Assembly: GCA_004294445.1 (NCBI GenBank) | Contig: REAZ01000016.1 | Location: forward strand, 1 to 64,000 | From: Cytophagales bacterium | GTDB lineage: Bacteria; Bacteroidota; Bacteroidia; Cytophagales; Thermoflexibacteraceae | Direction of reading: 5' to 3' | DNA length: 64,000 bases | Part shown: piece by piece, positions 37,729-46,599 of the stretch | Numbering within the stretch: position 1 is the stretch's first letter | Layout: each line of letters starts with the position of its first letter | Notes under the pieces: generated by a model | The model's input: only the letters and a program-made list of their open reading frames with translations | What the model was told of the DNA's origin: nothing | Database searches by the model: none | Position numbers and translations under genes: made by a program

Positions 37729-39606
37729 ATGGATGTAAATTCTTTTATCATAGGTTTTATTCTATTTCCTTTTTTAGCTTTTGTTATTACATTACTAATT
37801 GATGAAAAGCAAGAAAAACTAATCTCTAACCTGACCATTGTTAGCATTGCAATACTGTTTTTGGGGCTAATTAGTTTTGATGTTTATTGGATTATGAATG
37901 GTTCAAAAGCCATTAATATCCAACAAACTTCACTCTATCAAGACGACGGATATGTATTTTTAATTGATTTTTATTTCGACAAAGTATCTGCCGTTTATCT
38001 GATTGTTGGTACTTTTATCACCCTGCTAATAGTTCGCTACAGCACCTATTATATGCACTTAGAAGTGGGCTACAGGCGTTTTTTTGCTACTATTTTATTT
38101 TTTTATTTTTCGTATAATTTCACTGTTTTGTCGGGCAATTTTGAAACGCTTTTTGCGGGCTGGGAGATGCTCGGTATTTCCTCTTTCCTGCTCATTGCTT
38201 TTTACAGAGAGCGTTATTTGCCTGTTCGCAATGCGGTGAAAGTTTTTTCCATCTATAGAATTGGCGATATAGGTATCTTGCTTGCTATGTGGGCAAGTCA
38301 TCACTTGTGGCATGAAAACATTACTTTTGAGCGACTACTTGACTATGAGTTGGTACAGCATTACCTCACAGAGCATAGCAATGTAGCCTTGTTTATTTCC
38401 ATTTGTTTGCTTGTAGCGGCGGCGGCAAAGTCTGCCCAATTTCCATTTTCTTCTTGGATGCCTCGTGCTATGGAAGGACCTACGCCTTCCAGTGCTATTT
38501 TTTATGGTTCTCTTTCTATCCATTTTGGAGTTTTCTTGCTTATCCGTACCATGCCTTTCTGGGAGCAGCAGACTGTAGCTCGCGTATTGATAGCTTTTGT
38601 TGGGCTAATTACAGCCATCACGAGCTATTTTACGGCAAGGGTGCAGCCAACTATCAAAACTCAAATAGCTTATGCCTCCATTACCCAAATTGGGATAATG
38701 TTTATAGAAATTGCTTTGGGTTTTGATAAATTAGCCTTATTTCACTTTGTGGGAAATGCCTTTCTGAGAACGTACCAGCTATTAGTATCTCCTTCGGTAG
38801 TAGCCTATCTGATACGTGAGCAGTTTTATCACTATGTACCAAACAGAGATAATGTAGATTCTATTTTTGGAAAAAAATTGCTGTACGGCTGGTATCTGCT
38901 CTCTCTTAAGGAGTTCCGTTTGGATGCCCTACTGAGCAAATTGGTTTTTAATGTGTTTAAAAAATTAGGAAGCAGACTCAATTTTCTCACCTATAAAAAT
39001 ATTTTTTTCTATTTTTTCCCTACTTACATTGTCGGCTGTGGGCTATACATCATAGGAAATTATGTCGCTCCTTGGCTGCATAGCATTTTGCCTATTATAT
39101 TTGCGTCCATTGCCTTACTGATGATTATGAAAGCTTTTTCAGAGCGAAATTATCCTCGCTTGGCTTGGCTTCTGGTATTTTTGGGGCATTTCTGGATTGC
39201 CTTGGCGGTTAGTCATAATGAATATTTTAGTTATAAAGAACTTATTTGGTATCTGAGCGGGATAATAGTGGCGGGCATTGCGGGCTGGTATAGCTTGGAG
39301 TGGCTCAAAAAACAAGAGCCTAAACTATTTACTTTATATCGTTATTATGGGCATATTTATGAATATCCACGCTTGGCGGGTTTTTTCTTTATCTGTACTT
39401 TGGGATTGATGGGTTTCCCAATAACCACTACTTTCATTGGCGAAGACTTGATTTTTAGCCATGTTCATGCCACCCAATACGTATTGGCGTTTTTGCTATC
39501 CTCTTGTTTTGTAATAGGAGGTATTGCCCTCATCAGGATATATGCACGTTTATTTTTGGGAAATCATGCCAAAGTATATCATGAAACTCCTTTGCAGTCC
39601 TCTTAA
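37729..39606 (+). CDS. dabB: DabB, NuoL/MrpA-like proton channel of the inorganic carbon pump
   Basis: 625 residues with about 14-16 membrane helices. Motifs of proton-translocating NuoL/MrpA proteins are clear: GNFETLFAGWEMLGISSFLLIA, RNAVKVFSIYRIGDIGILLA, and SAQFPFSSWMPRAMEGPTPSSA with its buried charged residues. It is the membrane partner that couples cation flow to DabA; adjacency to a DUF2309 gene separates it from complex I, of which no other subunits are present. It is somewhat longer than the described DabB proteins (about 550). oxyR follows 27 bases later. Confidence 0.93.
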   Translation: MDVNSFIIGFILFPFLAFVITLLIDEKQEKLISNLTIVSIAILFLGLISFDVYWIMNGSKAINIQQTSLYQDDGYVFLIDFYFDKVSAVYLIVGTFITLLIVRYSTYYMHLEVGYRRFFATILFFYFSYNFTVLSGNFETLFAGWEMLGISSFLLIAFYRERYLPVRNAVKVFSIYRIGDIGILLAMWASHHLWHENITFERLLDYELVQHYLTEHSNVALFISICLLVAAAAKSAQFPFSSWMPRAMEGPTPSSAIFYGSLSIHFGVFLLIRTMPFWEQQTVARVLIAFVGLITAITSYFTARVQPTIKTQIAYASITQIGIMFIEIALGFDKLALFHFVGNAFLRTYQLLVSPSVVAYLIREQFYHYVPNRDNVDSIFGKKLLYGWYLLSLKEFRLDALLSKLVFNVFKKLGSRLNFLTYKNIFFYFFPTYIVGCGLYIIGNYVAPWLHSILPIIFASIALLMIMKAFSERNYPRLAWLLVFLGHFWIALAVSHNEYFSYKELIWYLSGIIVAGIAGWYSLEWLKKQEPKLFTLYRYYGHIYEYPRLAGFFFICTLGLMGFPITTTFIGEDLIFSHVHATQYVLAFLLSSCFVIGGIALIRIYARLFLGNHAKVYHETPLQSS

Positions 39607-39633
39607 AAAAAGCCATATTGAGCTACAAAAATT

Positions 39634-40536
39634 ATGAACTTACAGCAGTTAGAATATATAGTTGCAGTAGATGCCTGCCGACACTTCGTGAAGGCGGCAG
39701 ACAAATGCTGCATTACGCAGGCAACACTGAGCATGATGATTAAGAAATTGGAAGAGGAATTGGGCGTACTGGTTTTTGACCGCAGTAAGCAACCCGTAGT
39801 CCCTACAGAGATTGGCAAAGCCATCATCGAGCAGGCAAAAGTAGTGCTAAAAGAAACAGCCTTGCTCAGGCAAATGGCACAAGAAGTAGATAATGAAACG
39901 AGGGGAGAACTTCGCTTGGGCATCATTCCTACGCTTGCTCCTTACCTGCTGCCCTTGTTTCTGCCCCAATTTTTGAAAAAACACCCCTCAGTAAAGCTAA
40001 AAATTGTAGAAGCAAATACGGCTAATATCATAGAACAGTTAGAAAAAGAAGCCTTAGACATTGGCATTTTGGCGACTCCTTTGGGCATCGCGAGCATGAA
40101 AGAAACAGTTTTATTTCGTGAAAACTTCAGAGTTTTTGTGTCAAATAAGGAAAAATTACTGAACAAACAATACTTATTGCCGCAAGAGATAGACGTTCAG
40201 CGACTTTGGCTATTGGCGGAAGGGCATTGCCTGCGGGAGCAAGTGATAAACCTATGCGAACTGCAAAAGCAACAAGCAAACCTGCACCATCTGGAATACG
40301 AGGCGGGTAGCATAGAGAGTTTGCTCAAAATAGTGGAAATGAACGAGGGCATTACCATCATTCCCGAATTAGCTGCTTTGGCATTGGACGACACGCGCCA
40401 AAAACAACTCAGAAGTTTCCAATCCCCCGCACCTATGCGAGAAATTGGCTTGCTTACTCATAAGCATTTCATCAAAAAAAGGCTTTTTGAGGTATTAAAA
40501 GAGGAAATCTTGCTCGCAGTAGCGCAGTTAATTTGA
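39634..40536 (+). CDS. oxyR: OxyR-type LysR family hydrogen-peroxide sensor
   Basis: 300 residues. The N-terminal HTH (MNLQQLEYIVAVDACRHFVKAADKCCITQATLS) is LysR type. The effector domain carries GHCLREQVINLC with cysteines at 199 and 208, the same numbering and nine-residue spacing as the redox disulfide of E. coli OxyR (GHCLRDQAMGFC). It should therefore respond to peroxide rather than to a metabolite. Located 27 bases after dabB and ending at a strong terminator, it appears to be the third gene of the dab operon. LysR regulators near dab genes are known, but a peroxide-sensing one is notable. It may also act on unlinked katG/ahpC-type genes. Confidence 0.92.
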   Translation: MNLQQLEYIVAVDACRHFVKAADKCCITQATLSMMIKKLEEELGVLVFDRSKQPVVPTEIGKAIIEQAKVVLKETALLRQMAQEVDNETRGELRLGIIPTLAPYLLPLFLPQFLKKHPSVKLKIVEANTANIIEQLEKEALDIGILATPLGIASMKETVLFRENFRVFVSNKEKLLNKQYLLPQEIDVQRLWLLAEGHCLREQVINLCELQKQQANLHHLEYEAGSIESLLKIVEMNEGITIIPELAALALDDTRQKQLRSFQSPAPMREIGLLTHKHFIKKRLFEVLKEEILLAVAQLI

Positions 40537-40584
40537 GATAGCTTTACCAAAGTTAAACAAATTGGCAAAGCTATCATTTTTTTA
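40537..40584 (+). terminator. Strong intrinsic terminator after oxyR
   Basis: GATAGCTTTACCA (40537-40549) pairs with TGGCAAAGCTATC (40563-40575), a 13-bp stem with one mismatch, followed by ATTTTTTTA. It begins directly after the oxyR stop codon and also abuts the end of the convergent VWA gene, so it may serve both. Confidence 0.88.
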
Positions 40585-41757
40585 TTGTCCCAAAGGAACT
40601 TTTACGGGTATCAAAAGCCCGTCATCACTACTCCCGCACGCTCCTTGCGAATCGCCGTGTGCCAAGTGTGCCTGTAATGCTGTTTTGGAAACAGTTATCG
40701 TCTTGCTATTTGATGGATTACCCGGAGGTTTATGGCAAATAATAACTTTATCTTTGTCAGTTTCATTAATCTTACTTAGCTTTATCTTAACGTATATCAA
40801 GATGTTAGCAGTAACAGAAACGGTACTTTTCAAATCCACCGTACATTTAGTTTTATAGAATTTTATTTTGCCCTTGAGTAAATCGCTGAAAGTTCCAAAA
40901 ATAGTAATTAACTGCCGTGCATCTGCCGCCCATATAAAGCAACCGCCAGTCTGATTGGCTATATCGCCCAAAGTACCAAGATTTACCTCTTTGCCAAGGG
41001 CAACCACATGCACTTTTACCTTTTTGCTTTTTGCAAAACTTATCAATGTACTTACGGCTACCCCGCCTTCGGTATCTTCGCCGTCAGTGAACACTACTAC
41101 TGACTTATTTGCATTTTTAATATCTTTGTCCACATAGCCAATCATTGCATAAATGGCTTTGTATAAAGGTGTTGCGCCTCCTATTTTGTTTTTTAAATCG
41201 TCCAAAGTAGGGTAATATGTTTTTCCATCATTTGTAAAATTACCATAAACAGAAAGGTCAAAAGGAATTTTTTTACCTCCGCCGCTTGCAAAAGCAGATA
41301 ATAGTACAGAATCTTTTGCGCCCAAAGCACCGCAGAAAATCTTAGCGGCTTCAATACGCAAATTTTCAGGGTCTGTATTTGCAATGCTCCCGCTTTGGTC
41401 TAAAAGCAGAGTCGTAGCAAAATTATCTATTTTTGTACCCTCAGTTTGCGAGCTGGCATCAACATTAAAGTCCAAATTGACACCTTTTACATTGGTATCT
41501 CCCAATTTTATGTCGTCATTTGCCAAATTTGGTACTTCATTACCAGACCCATTGATTACTGCCAAATCTACTTCAAAAGTAACTTTTGTGCCACTCTTGC
41601 TGACAAAACGAGTGTCTAATACCACTCCACAAGGGTCGCCGTCCAAGCCTCTATTAGACTCTGTAGTGGGGGTTGCATCCTCCTCTTTGTTCTGGCAAGC
41701 ATTAAAAACTATGACAGCAAGCAGGAGTAAGGATAGTTTTCTAATTATTTTTTTCAT
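40582..41757 (-). CDS. VWA-domain lipoprotein with C-terminal CHxPPGN motif
   Basis: 391 residues. The signal peptide ends at a lipobox (VIVFNACQ). The central von Willebrand A domain has an intact MIDAS: LLLDQSGSIANTD, then the threonine in GGATPLYKAI and VVFTDGEDTEGG. Near the C-terminus is a conserved-looking module VIICHKPPGNPSNSKTIT followed by ALQAHLAHGD and a cysteine, a 'CHxPPGN...AHLxHGDxxGxC' pattern found at the ends of diverse secreted proteins and probably metal-binding. Likely a surface protein binding a protein ligand through a divalent metal. No operon partner. Confidence 0.85.
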   Translation of the reverse strand: MKKIIRKLSLLLLAVIVFNACQNKEEDATPTTESNRGLDGDPCGVVLDTRFVSKSGTKVTFEVDLAVINGSGNEVPNLANDDIKLGDTNVKGVNLDFNVDASSQTEGTKIDNFATTLLLDQSGSIANTDPENLRIEAAKIFCGALGAKDSVLLSAFASGGGKKIPFDLSVYGNFTNDGKTYYPTLDDLKNKIGGATPLYKAIYAMIGYVDKDIKNANKSVVVFTDGEDTEGGVAVSTLISFAKSKKVKVHVVALGKEVNLGTLGDIANQTGGCFIWAADARQLITIFGTFSDLLKGKIKFYKTKCTVDLKSTVSVTANILIYVKIKLSKINETDKDKVIICHKPPGNPSNSKTITVSKTALQAHLAHGDSQGACGSSDDGLLIPVKVPLGQ

Positions 41758-41881
41758 ACATTTTATTTTGTGAAGTTGACTTTTAGGCGAATAGTAAATC
41801 TTACATAAGAACGTAATGTATAAATTTTTATTGCTTTTTTAGTACATTTTCTAATAAAAAAACACAAAAAATGTAAATTTA

Positions 41882-42643
41882 TTACTTCAGAAAGAAAATA
41901 TGCACAATAGAAAAAATAACGACCGCAACTAACATTCGGTACGTCCATACGCTTGCCGAAGGGTGCTTCATCGCAAAATGGGCGGCTGTCCACGCCCCAA
42001 TACTTTGCCCCACAGCCAAAAGAATAGCCAAATCCCACACGACTTGCCCACTCCAGATGAAGATAAATAAGGAAGGAATAGTGAACAAGAAAACCAAAAA
42101 TGTCTTCAGGCTTACTGCATCTTTGATGGAGTATTTTGCCCCCAATACAAAGGCAACGTGCAGCAAAATTCCCACGCCTGCTTGCAAGAAACCTGCGTAA
42201 AATCCTACGGCAAAGAACACAATTGTAGTCAAGATTTTATTACTATTTGTTGTTTCGCTCTCTGCCTTGAGCCAACGTTCAGGTTTTACCAAAATCACAA
42301 AAAGCATGACAACCATGATAGCTCCGATGGCATTATCTATAAACTCTGCACTCACATTTACAGCGAGTTGCGTGCCTACTACCGCCCCTATGACCGAAGG
42401 AACAACAAACCAAGCCGAAGATTTATAGTTGAGTTTTCCGTTTCTGTAGAAAGTAGCGACTGCCACCGTACTTTGGGTAAGCACGCCCAAGCGATTGGTC
42501 GCATTTGCATAGTTAGCAGGCAAGCCCGCAAACATAAGCATCGCCAGCGTTACCAACGAGCCGCTACCTGTGAGCGTATTAATAAAACCTGCTAATGCTC
42601 CTGTGAGGATAGCTAACAGATAAATGTACCATTCGTTTGCCAT
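41882..42643 (-). CDS. Sulfite exporter TauE/SafE family permease
   Basis: 253 residues with about eight membrane helices. The two half-repeats each carry the family's glycine-rich signature: AGFINTLTGSGSLVTLA in the N-terminal half and AGFLQAGVGILLHVAFVLG in the C-terminal half. Family members export sulfite, sulfoacetate or other small organosulfur anions. No sulfur genes adjoin it, so substrate and direction are open. It is divergent from the ChlI-like ATPase gene. Confidence 0.9.
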   Translation of the reverse strand: MANEWYIYLLAILTGALAGFINTLTGSGSLVTLAMLMFAGLPANYANATNRLGVLTQSTVAVATFYRNGKLNYKSSAWFVVPSVIGAVVGTQLAVNVSAEFIDNAIGAIMVVMLFVILVKPERWLKAESETTNSNKILTTIVFFAVGFYAGFLQAGVGILLHVAFVLGAKYSIKDAVSLKTFLVFLFTIPSLFIFIWSGQVVWDLAILLAVGQSIGAWTAAHFAMKHPSASVWTYRMLVAVVIFSIVHIFFLK

Positions 42644-42752
42644 AGTTAAAACTTTTATCTTCTATTTTCTGTTTGAATTTTCGGAAGTAGGAAAGCCAAA
42701 AGTACAAATTTGCAAAAGAATTACTATATTTGAAGAAACATAAAATTTTACC

Positions 42753-44261
42753 ATGAAATATACTGATATTCCAAAAGAAGCACTATTAAAAATCAAAACT
42801 TTAGGAGAACTCAAAGCGGTAGGCTACCAGCCTAAGTCTATCAAACAAGAGCTAAGAGATAACCTCATAGAATCGCTGAAAAACAAGGAAAATGTTTTTG
42901 CGGGCATTCATGGCTACGAAGATACTGTCATTCCCGACTTGGAGCGAGCTATTCTCTCCATGCACAATATCAATCTTTTAGGCTTACGCGGGCAGGCAAA
43001 AACACGCCTTGCACGCCTAATGATTTACCTCTTAGACGAGTACATCCCCGTTGTGAAAGGCTCAGAACTGAATGATGACCCCTTGCAGCCGCTTTCGCGC
43101 TATGCCAAAGACCTCATCGCCGAGCATGGTGATGATACACCTATAGCATGGATGCACCAAGAAGAACGTTATACCGAAAAATTGGCAACGCCAGATGTTA
43201 CCATTGCAGATTTGATAGGCGATGCAGACCCCATCAAAGCAGCTACCCTCAAGTTACCTTATTCTGATGAAAGAGTAATTCACTACGGACTCATTCCCCG
43301 TTCGCATCGTTGTTTGTTCGTTATCAACGAGTTGCCCGACTTGCAAGCCCGTATCCAAGTAGCCCTGTTCAATATTTTGCAAGAGGGAGATATTCAGATT
43401 CGTGGATTCAAGATTCGTTTGCTCTTGGATATTCAGTTCGTTTTTACAGCCAACCCCGAAGACTATACCAATCGTGGTAGCATTGTTACGCCACTCAAAG
43501 ACCGCATTGATAGCCAGATACTTACCCACTATCCAAAAGACATACAGATAGGGAAAAAGATTACGCAACAAGAGGCGTACATCAAGCCACAGCAAGAAAA
43601 TATCTATTCTCCCGATTTAGCCAAAGATTTGATAGAGCAGATAGCCGTAGAAGCACGAAAAAGCGAGTTTGTTGATGCCAAAAGTGGTGTATCTGCCCGC
43701 CTTACCATTTCGGCATACGAAAACCTACTAAGTGCGGCAGAAAGACGAATGTTAATCAACGCAGAATCAAAGACTTCTATCAGAGTAGGTGATTTTTGGG
43801 GAGTAGTGCCATCTATTGCGGGCAAGGTAGAGCTTGTCTATGAGGGAGAGCAAGAAGGGGCTGCTATAGTAGCACAAAATCTATTAGGAAAAGCCATCAG
43901 AACGCTGTTTTTGAGCTATTTCCCCGACCCAGAGAAAGAAAAGAAAAAGCCCGCAAATATTTATAAAAAAGTAACAGATTGGTTTGGCGATGGCGAGCAA
44001 GTGGACATGATGAACGAAGCAAGCAACCAAGAGTACAAAAACATTCTTTATACCATTCCAGGGCTATCAGAGTTGGTAAAAGCGAAAGTGCCAAACCTCT
44101 CGGAAAATGACCAAGTTTTTATGATGGAGTTTGCCCTACATGGCTTGGCAGAATACTCGATGTTAAGCAAAAAATTCTTAGAAAGAGGCTTGCAATTCAA
44201 AGACTTGCTCGGTGGAATGTTCACCATGCCCAAATTTGATGAAGAAGAAGATGATGAGTAA
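42753..44261 (+). CDS. Magnesium-chelatase subunit I-like AAA+ ATPase
   Basis: 502 residues. Helix-beta-alpha AAA+ core with a Walker A-like GLRGQAKTRLARL near residue 77, Walker B CLFVINELPDL, sensor region VFTANPEDYTNRGSIVTPLKDRI (arginine finger in the last part) and a ChlI/RavA-type C-terminal lid. Such MoxR-clade ATPases remodel a partner containing a VWA domain. Here no VWA gene of the ChlD type is next to it; the VWA lipoprotein two genes away is exported and not a plausible partner. Chlorophyll or cobalamin synthesis is not implied. A -7 box TATATTTG is at 42725-42732. Confidence 0.87.
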   Translation: MKYTDIPKEALLKIKTLGELKAVGYQPKSIKQELRDNLIESLKNKENVFAGIHGYEDTVIPDLERAILSMHNINLLGLRGQAKTRLARLMIYLLDEYIPVVKGSELNDDPLQPLSRYAKDLIAEHGDDTPIAWMHQEERYTEKLATPDVTIADLIGDADPIKAATLKLPYSDERVIHYGLIPRSHRCLFVINELPDLQARIQVALFNILQEGDIQIRGFKIRLLLDIQFVFTANPEDYTNRGSIVTPLKDRIDSQILTHYPKDIQIGKKITQQEAYIKPQQENIYSPDLAKDLIEQIAVEARKSEFVDAKSGVSARLTISAYENLLSAAERRMLINAESKTSIRVGDFWGVVPSIAGKVELVYEGEQEGAAIVAQNLLGKAIRTLFLSYFPDPEKEKKKPANIYKKVTDWFGDGEQVDMMNEASNQEYKNILYTIPGLSELVKAKVPNLSENDQVFMMEFALHGLAEYSMLSKKFLERGLQFKDLLGGMFTMPKFDEEEDDE

Positions 44262-44270
44262 GTTTTAATG

Positions 44271-44305
44271 AGTGCTTGGAAGCGATATTGTCGCTGCCAA
44301 GCACT
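44271..44305. terminator. Strong hairpin after the ChlI-like gene
   Basis: AGTGCTTGG (44271-44279) pairs with CCAAGCACT (44297-44305) and AGCGA (44281-44285) with TCGCT (44291-44295), leaving a 5-base loop and one mismatch. It lies nine bases after the stop codon. No T run follows on either strand, so it may be a terminator lacking one, or an RNA 3'-end stabiliser. Confidence 0.55.
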
Positions 44306-44365
44306 AAAGTTCTTGCGAAAGTTTTTAAATTTCCAATTTCAACATTTGCAGGGCATAACATCTGA

Positions 44366-45691
44366 TTATTTTAAAATCAAATCATTGATATTCTTGCCTA
44401 TACGAGTCCCTAATTTGAGTCCCTCTTCATTTCCAGACCTAAAATGTATGCCGCCGTACAGTCTCGATATAGCTGCTTCTTGTGCAAAGGCATAAAAGGA
44501 ACTTAGCGTCCTTGGAGCTAACCCTCTGTCTACATGTGTATTATCTACAAATTGAAAATTATCACCAAATAGATTAGTGAGGACTTCTGCACTTGCACCT
44601 GACTGGACAGAATGCCCCGAAATATACTCAGGGAAAGGAGGTGTATCGAGAAGTGGAGTCCAAGTAGGATCAATAGCTTTCTGCACATAAGTAACGGGAC
44701 GCATCAAATTATACTTGTATTTGCATTTCCACCCACAAATAAAGGCATCAACTACCGCAATACCAACTTTTAGATACGCAACCGCAGCCGCTTCCATAGT
44801 TGATTTTTTTCCTATTAAAACTTGTCTTGTAATAGAAATGCTATGCCCTGGCGGTGTAAAAGTTTTTCCAGCATCATCAGCCCAAAAAAGTGCTATTTCT
44901 CTCTGAGAAGCAGTCAAATTTTTGCTTACATCATATACTTCCTTGCCCTCCCTATAAAAAGGAGAACTTGGGTCTGTTGAGAATATAGGCGGAGACAACG
45001 GGAGAAGACTTGGGCTTGCATTAATTGCTAAAAATGTGCGATTTTCGCCCCAATAAGGTTGCAAGGCAGTAGATGCACCTGTCTTCACCCAAAGCCCTTC
45101 ACCTACGGGAGGCACATACGAAGTAGGAAAATTTTTCAAGTACCCTTCATGCCCTCCGTCAGTCTTAGACCAGTCAAAAATCTTATTTGCTACTTGTTCA
45201 CCATAGTTTGCAGACCTATTAAAAACGTCTTGGCTTACAGTAGCTTGATAACGAGCATTATACACTGCTTTGATAGAGTCAATGGCAGCTAAGTTTGCAG
45301 CAGAGGCATTGGCAAATAGATTCTTCAATATGGTAGCCAAAGAATGATTGGCTGAGATAGCCCAGTGATATTCAGTATCTTTCATTGGCTGTGGAACATC
45401 TGATAAGCCATTCAGTTTTCCCGACAGAGATTTGTAGGAAGGCATCCCCGATACAACAGATTCATAAAAAGCAACTCCCGTATAACCCAAGGCGCGCGAA
45501 GCAACTGGGGGCGAAAAGCCACTTGTTTGCCTAATTAGGCGGAACTCCAACTGATAATAAGCATGGGCAAGGTCAGCCTCAAAAGTAGCTACTTCGGCAG
45601 ATGAAGGCAAATCGCTGTCTTTTTTACAACCACTGAGCAAGAGTGCGAATGAAAAGCACGCGATGATGCAATTCGACAAAAACTTTTTCAT
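44366..45691 (-). CDS. Vanadium-dependent haloperoxidase-like lipoprotein (PAP2 superfamily)
   Basis: 441 residues with a lipobox (ALLLSGCKK). The vanadate-binding residues known from Curvularia chloroperoxidase are all present with matching spacing: Lys and Arg seven apart in KYKYNLMRPV, Ser-Gly-His in EYISGHSVQSG, and Arg with the axial His six residues later in RLYGGIHFRSGNEEG. This supports either a vanadium haloperoxidase (halide plus peroxide) or an acid phosphatase of the same fold. The lipoprotein signal places it in the envelope. It stands alone. Bacteroidota carry many uncharacterised members of this group. Confidence 0.9.
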   Translation of the reverse strand: MKKFLSNCIIACFSFALLLSGCKKDSDLPSSAEVATFEADLAHAYYQLEFRLIRQTSGFSPPVASRALGYTGVAFYESVVSGMPSYKSLSGKLNGLSDVPQPMKDTEYHWAISANHSLATILKNLFANASAANLAAIDSIKAVYNARYQATVSQDVFNRSANYGEQVANKIFDWSKTDGGHEGYLKNFPTSYVPPVGEGLWVKTGASTALQPYWGENRTFLAINASPSLLPLSPPIFSTDPSSPFYREGKEVYDVSKNLTASQREIALFWADDAGKTFTPPGHSISITRQVLIGKKSTMEAAAVAYLKVGIAVVDAFICGWKCKYKYNLMRPVTYVQKAIDPTWTPLLDTPPFPEYISGHSVQSGASAEVLTNLFGDNFQFVDNTHVDRGLAPRTLSSFYAFAQEAAISRLYGGIHFRSGNEEGLKLGTRIGKNINDLILK

Positions 45692-45807
45692 AGAAAAATG
45701 TTAGTTAGATAATTAGTTTTAAATGTTAGTAATGTATCTCATACCGCATTGCAGGCGAATATACTTTAACAATATTTAGCAGTTACGTGCAATACACTAT
45801 TTATGTT

Positions 45808-46341
45808 TCACTGGTCTATATATTCTAATGTTTCGATATCAACAATTTTTGTTTGCCCATTGCTAAACGTGATGGCTACGCTTTGCTCTCCAAATATTTT
45901 CAAATCGCTAAAATACAGATGACCGTCTATTTGCTTCAGTAATTTGTCAGTTTTAGTCAGAAGATTTTTCTGTATGATTTCCTCTCTGCCCAAGACAAGT
46001 AAATAGTGCTTGTGGAAATAATTTCCGATAAAGGTTAAGGCTGACAAATATAAGTTAGGCAACATTATTTTTTCCAAGTTTTGCGTATCAATTAGAAAAT
46101 GGTCGCCTTCTTTCGGAATGTATAACCATTTACCGTCCGAAGAAGAGGGAACATACCTATCTAAGTAAAAATTTATGTAATTCCAGCTACCAAAGTATTC
46201 TTTTGTTACCTCCTGATTATCAATGTGCAATGAAACCTGATAAAGCATTCTCCCATTATTAGGCTCTACTTCGCCAATAATACTTAACTTCAAAATTCCC
46301 TTGCTGGTCTGAAATACATACTTGCTTTCGTTGTTTATCAT
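45808..46341 (-). CDS. Hypothetical protein
   Basis: 177 residues, no signal peptide and no membrane segment. The sequence is beta-rich with repeated short strands (YVFQTSKGILKLSIIG, GKWLYIPKEGDHFLID, HLYFSDLKIFGEQSVAI) suggesting a small propeller-like or immunity-type fold. I do not recognise a family. It begins four bases downstream of the end of a frameshifted remnant on the same strand, at the left border of the accessory island, so it may be a passenger or immunity gene. Confidence 0.6.
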   Translation of the reverse strand: MINNESKYVFQTSKGILKLSIIGEVEPNNGRMLYQVSLHIDNQEVTKEYFGSWNYINFYLDRYVPSSSDGKWLYIPKEGDHFLIDTQNLEKIMLPNLYLSALTFIGNYFHKHYLLVLGREEIIQKNLLTKTDKLLKQIDGHLYFSDLKIFGEQSVAITFSNGQTKIVDIETLEYIDQ

Positions 46342-46345
46342 ATAC

Positions 46346-46533
46346 TTACTTTTTTATAGATACCTTTTCCACTGCTTTTAATTTCGCCTCTGTGCCTATT
46401 TGGTGCAGTTCTTCTACAGGAATCACCTCTTTGAGTAACCTACCAAGTAAAAGTTCAACTCTGCCTGCAAGTGCGCTTGTACTGTAGCTACATCATACAA
46501 GCCCTTGTAAATCTCTGGAATTTGAAATTAGAT
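46346..46533 (-). pseudogene. Frameshifted gene remnant
   Basis: Two minus-strand frames read sensibly in series but have no start codon: the first gives IPEIYKGLYDVATVQAHLQAE and stops at 46423, the second gives RVELLLGRLLKEVIPVEELH and ends KVSIKK with a stop at 46346. A single frameshift near 46455 would join them into the C-terminal tail of a helical protein. Identity not recognised. It lies between the MazF-type gene and the hypothetical gene at 45808. Confidence 0.35.
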
Positions 46534-46575
46534 TTGCATAAAATTGTATTTTAATGACTTCATAACAAAGCTGCA

Positions 46576-46599
46576 AAAGAATGAGCTAAAAATCAACTA
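46576..46599 (+). repeat. 24-bp direct repeat, left copy
   Basis: Identical over 24 bases to 47208-47231 and in the same orientation. The left copy includes the last codon and stop of the MazF-type gene; the right copy lies upstream of the antitoxin gene, so the pair brackets the whole module, 632 bases apart. Confidence 0.9.

Noticed and set aside
37729..39606. NADH dehydrogenase subunit L (complex I) or Mrp antiporter
   Set aside because: The protein is NuoL-like, but it directly follows a DUF2309 gene and no other nuo or mrp genes are present, so DabB fits better.
39634..40536. CbbR or other metabolite-sensing LysR regulator of the carbon pump
   Set aside because: The GHCLREQVINLC motif with cysteines at 199 and 208 is specific to OxyR.
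42725..42732. Complete promoter at the TATATTTG before the ChlI-like gene
   Set aside because: The only nearby TTG is 12 bases away, too close for the -33 element, so only a -7 match can be claimed.
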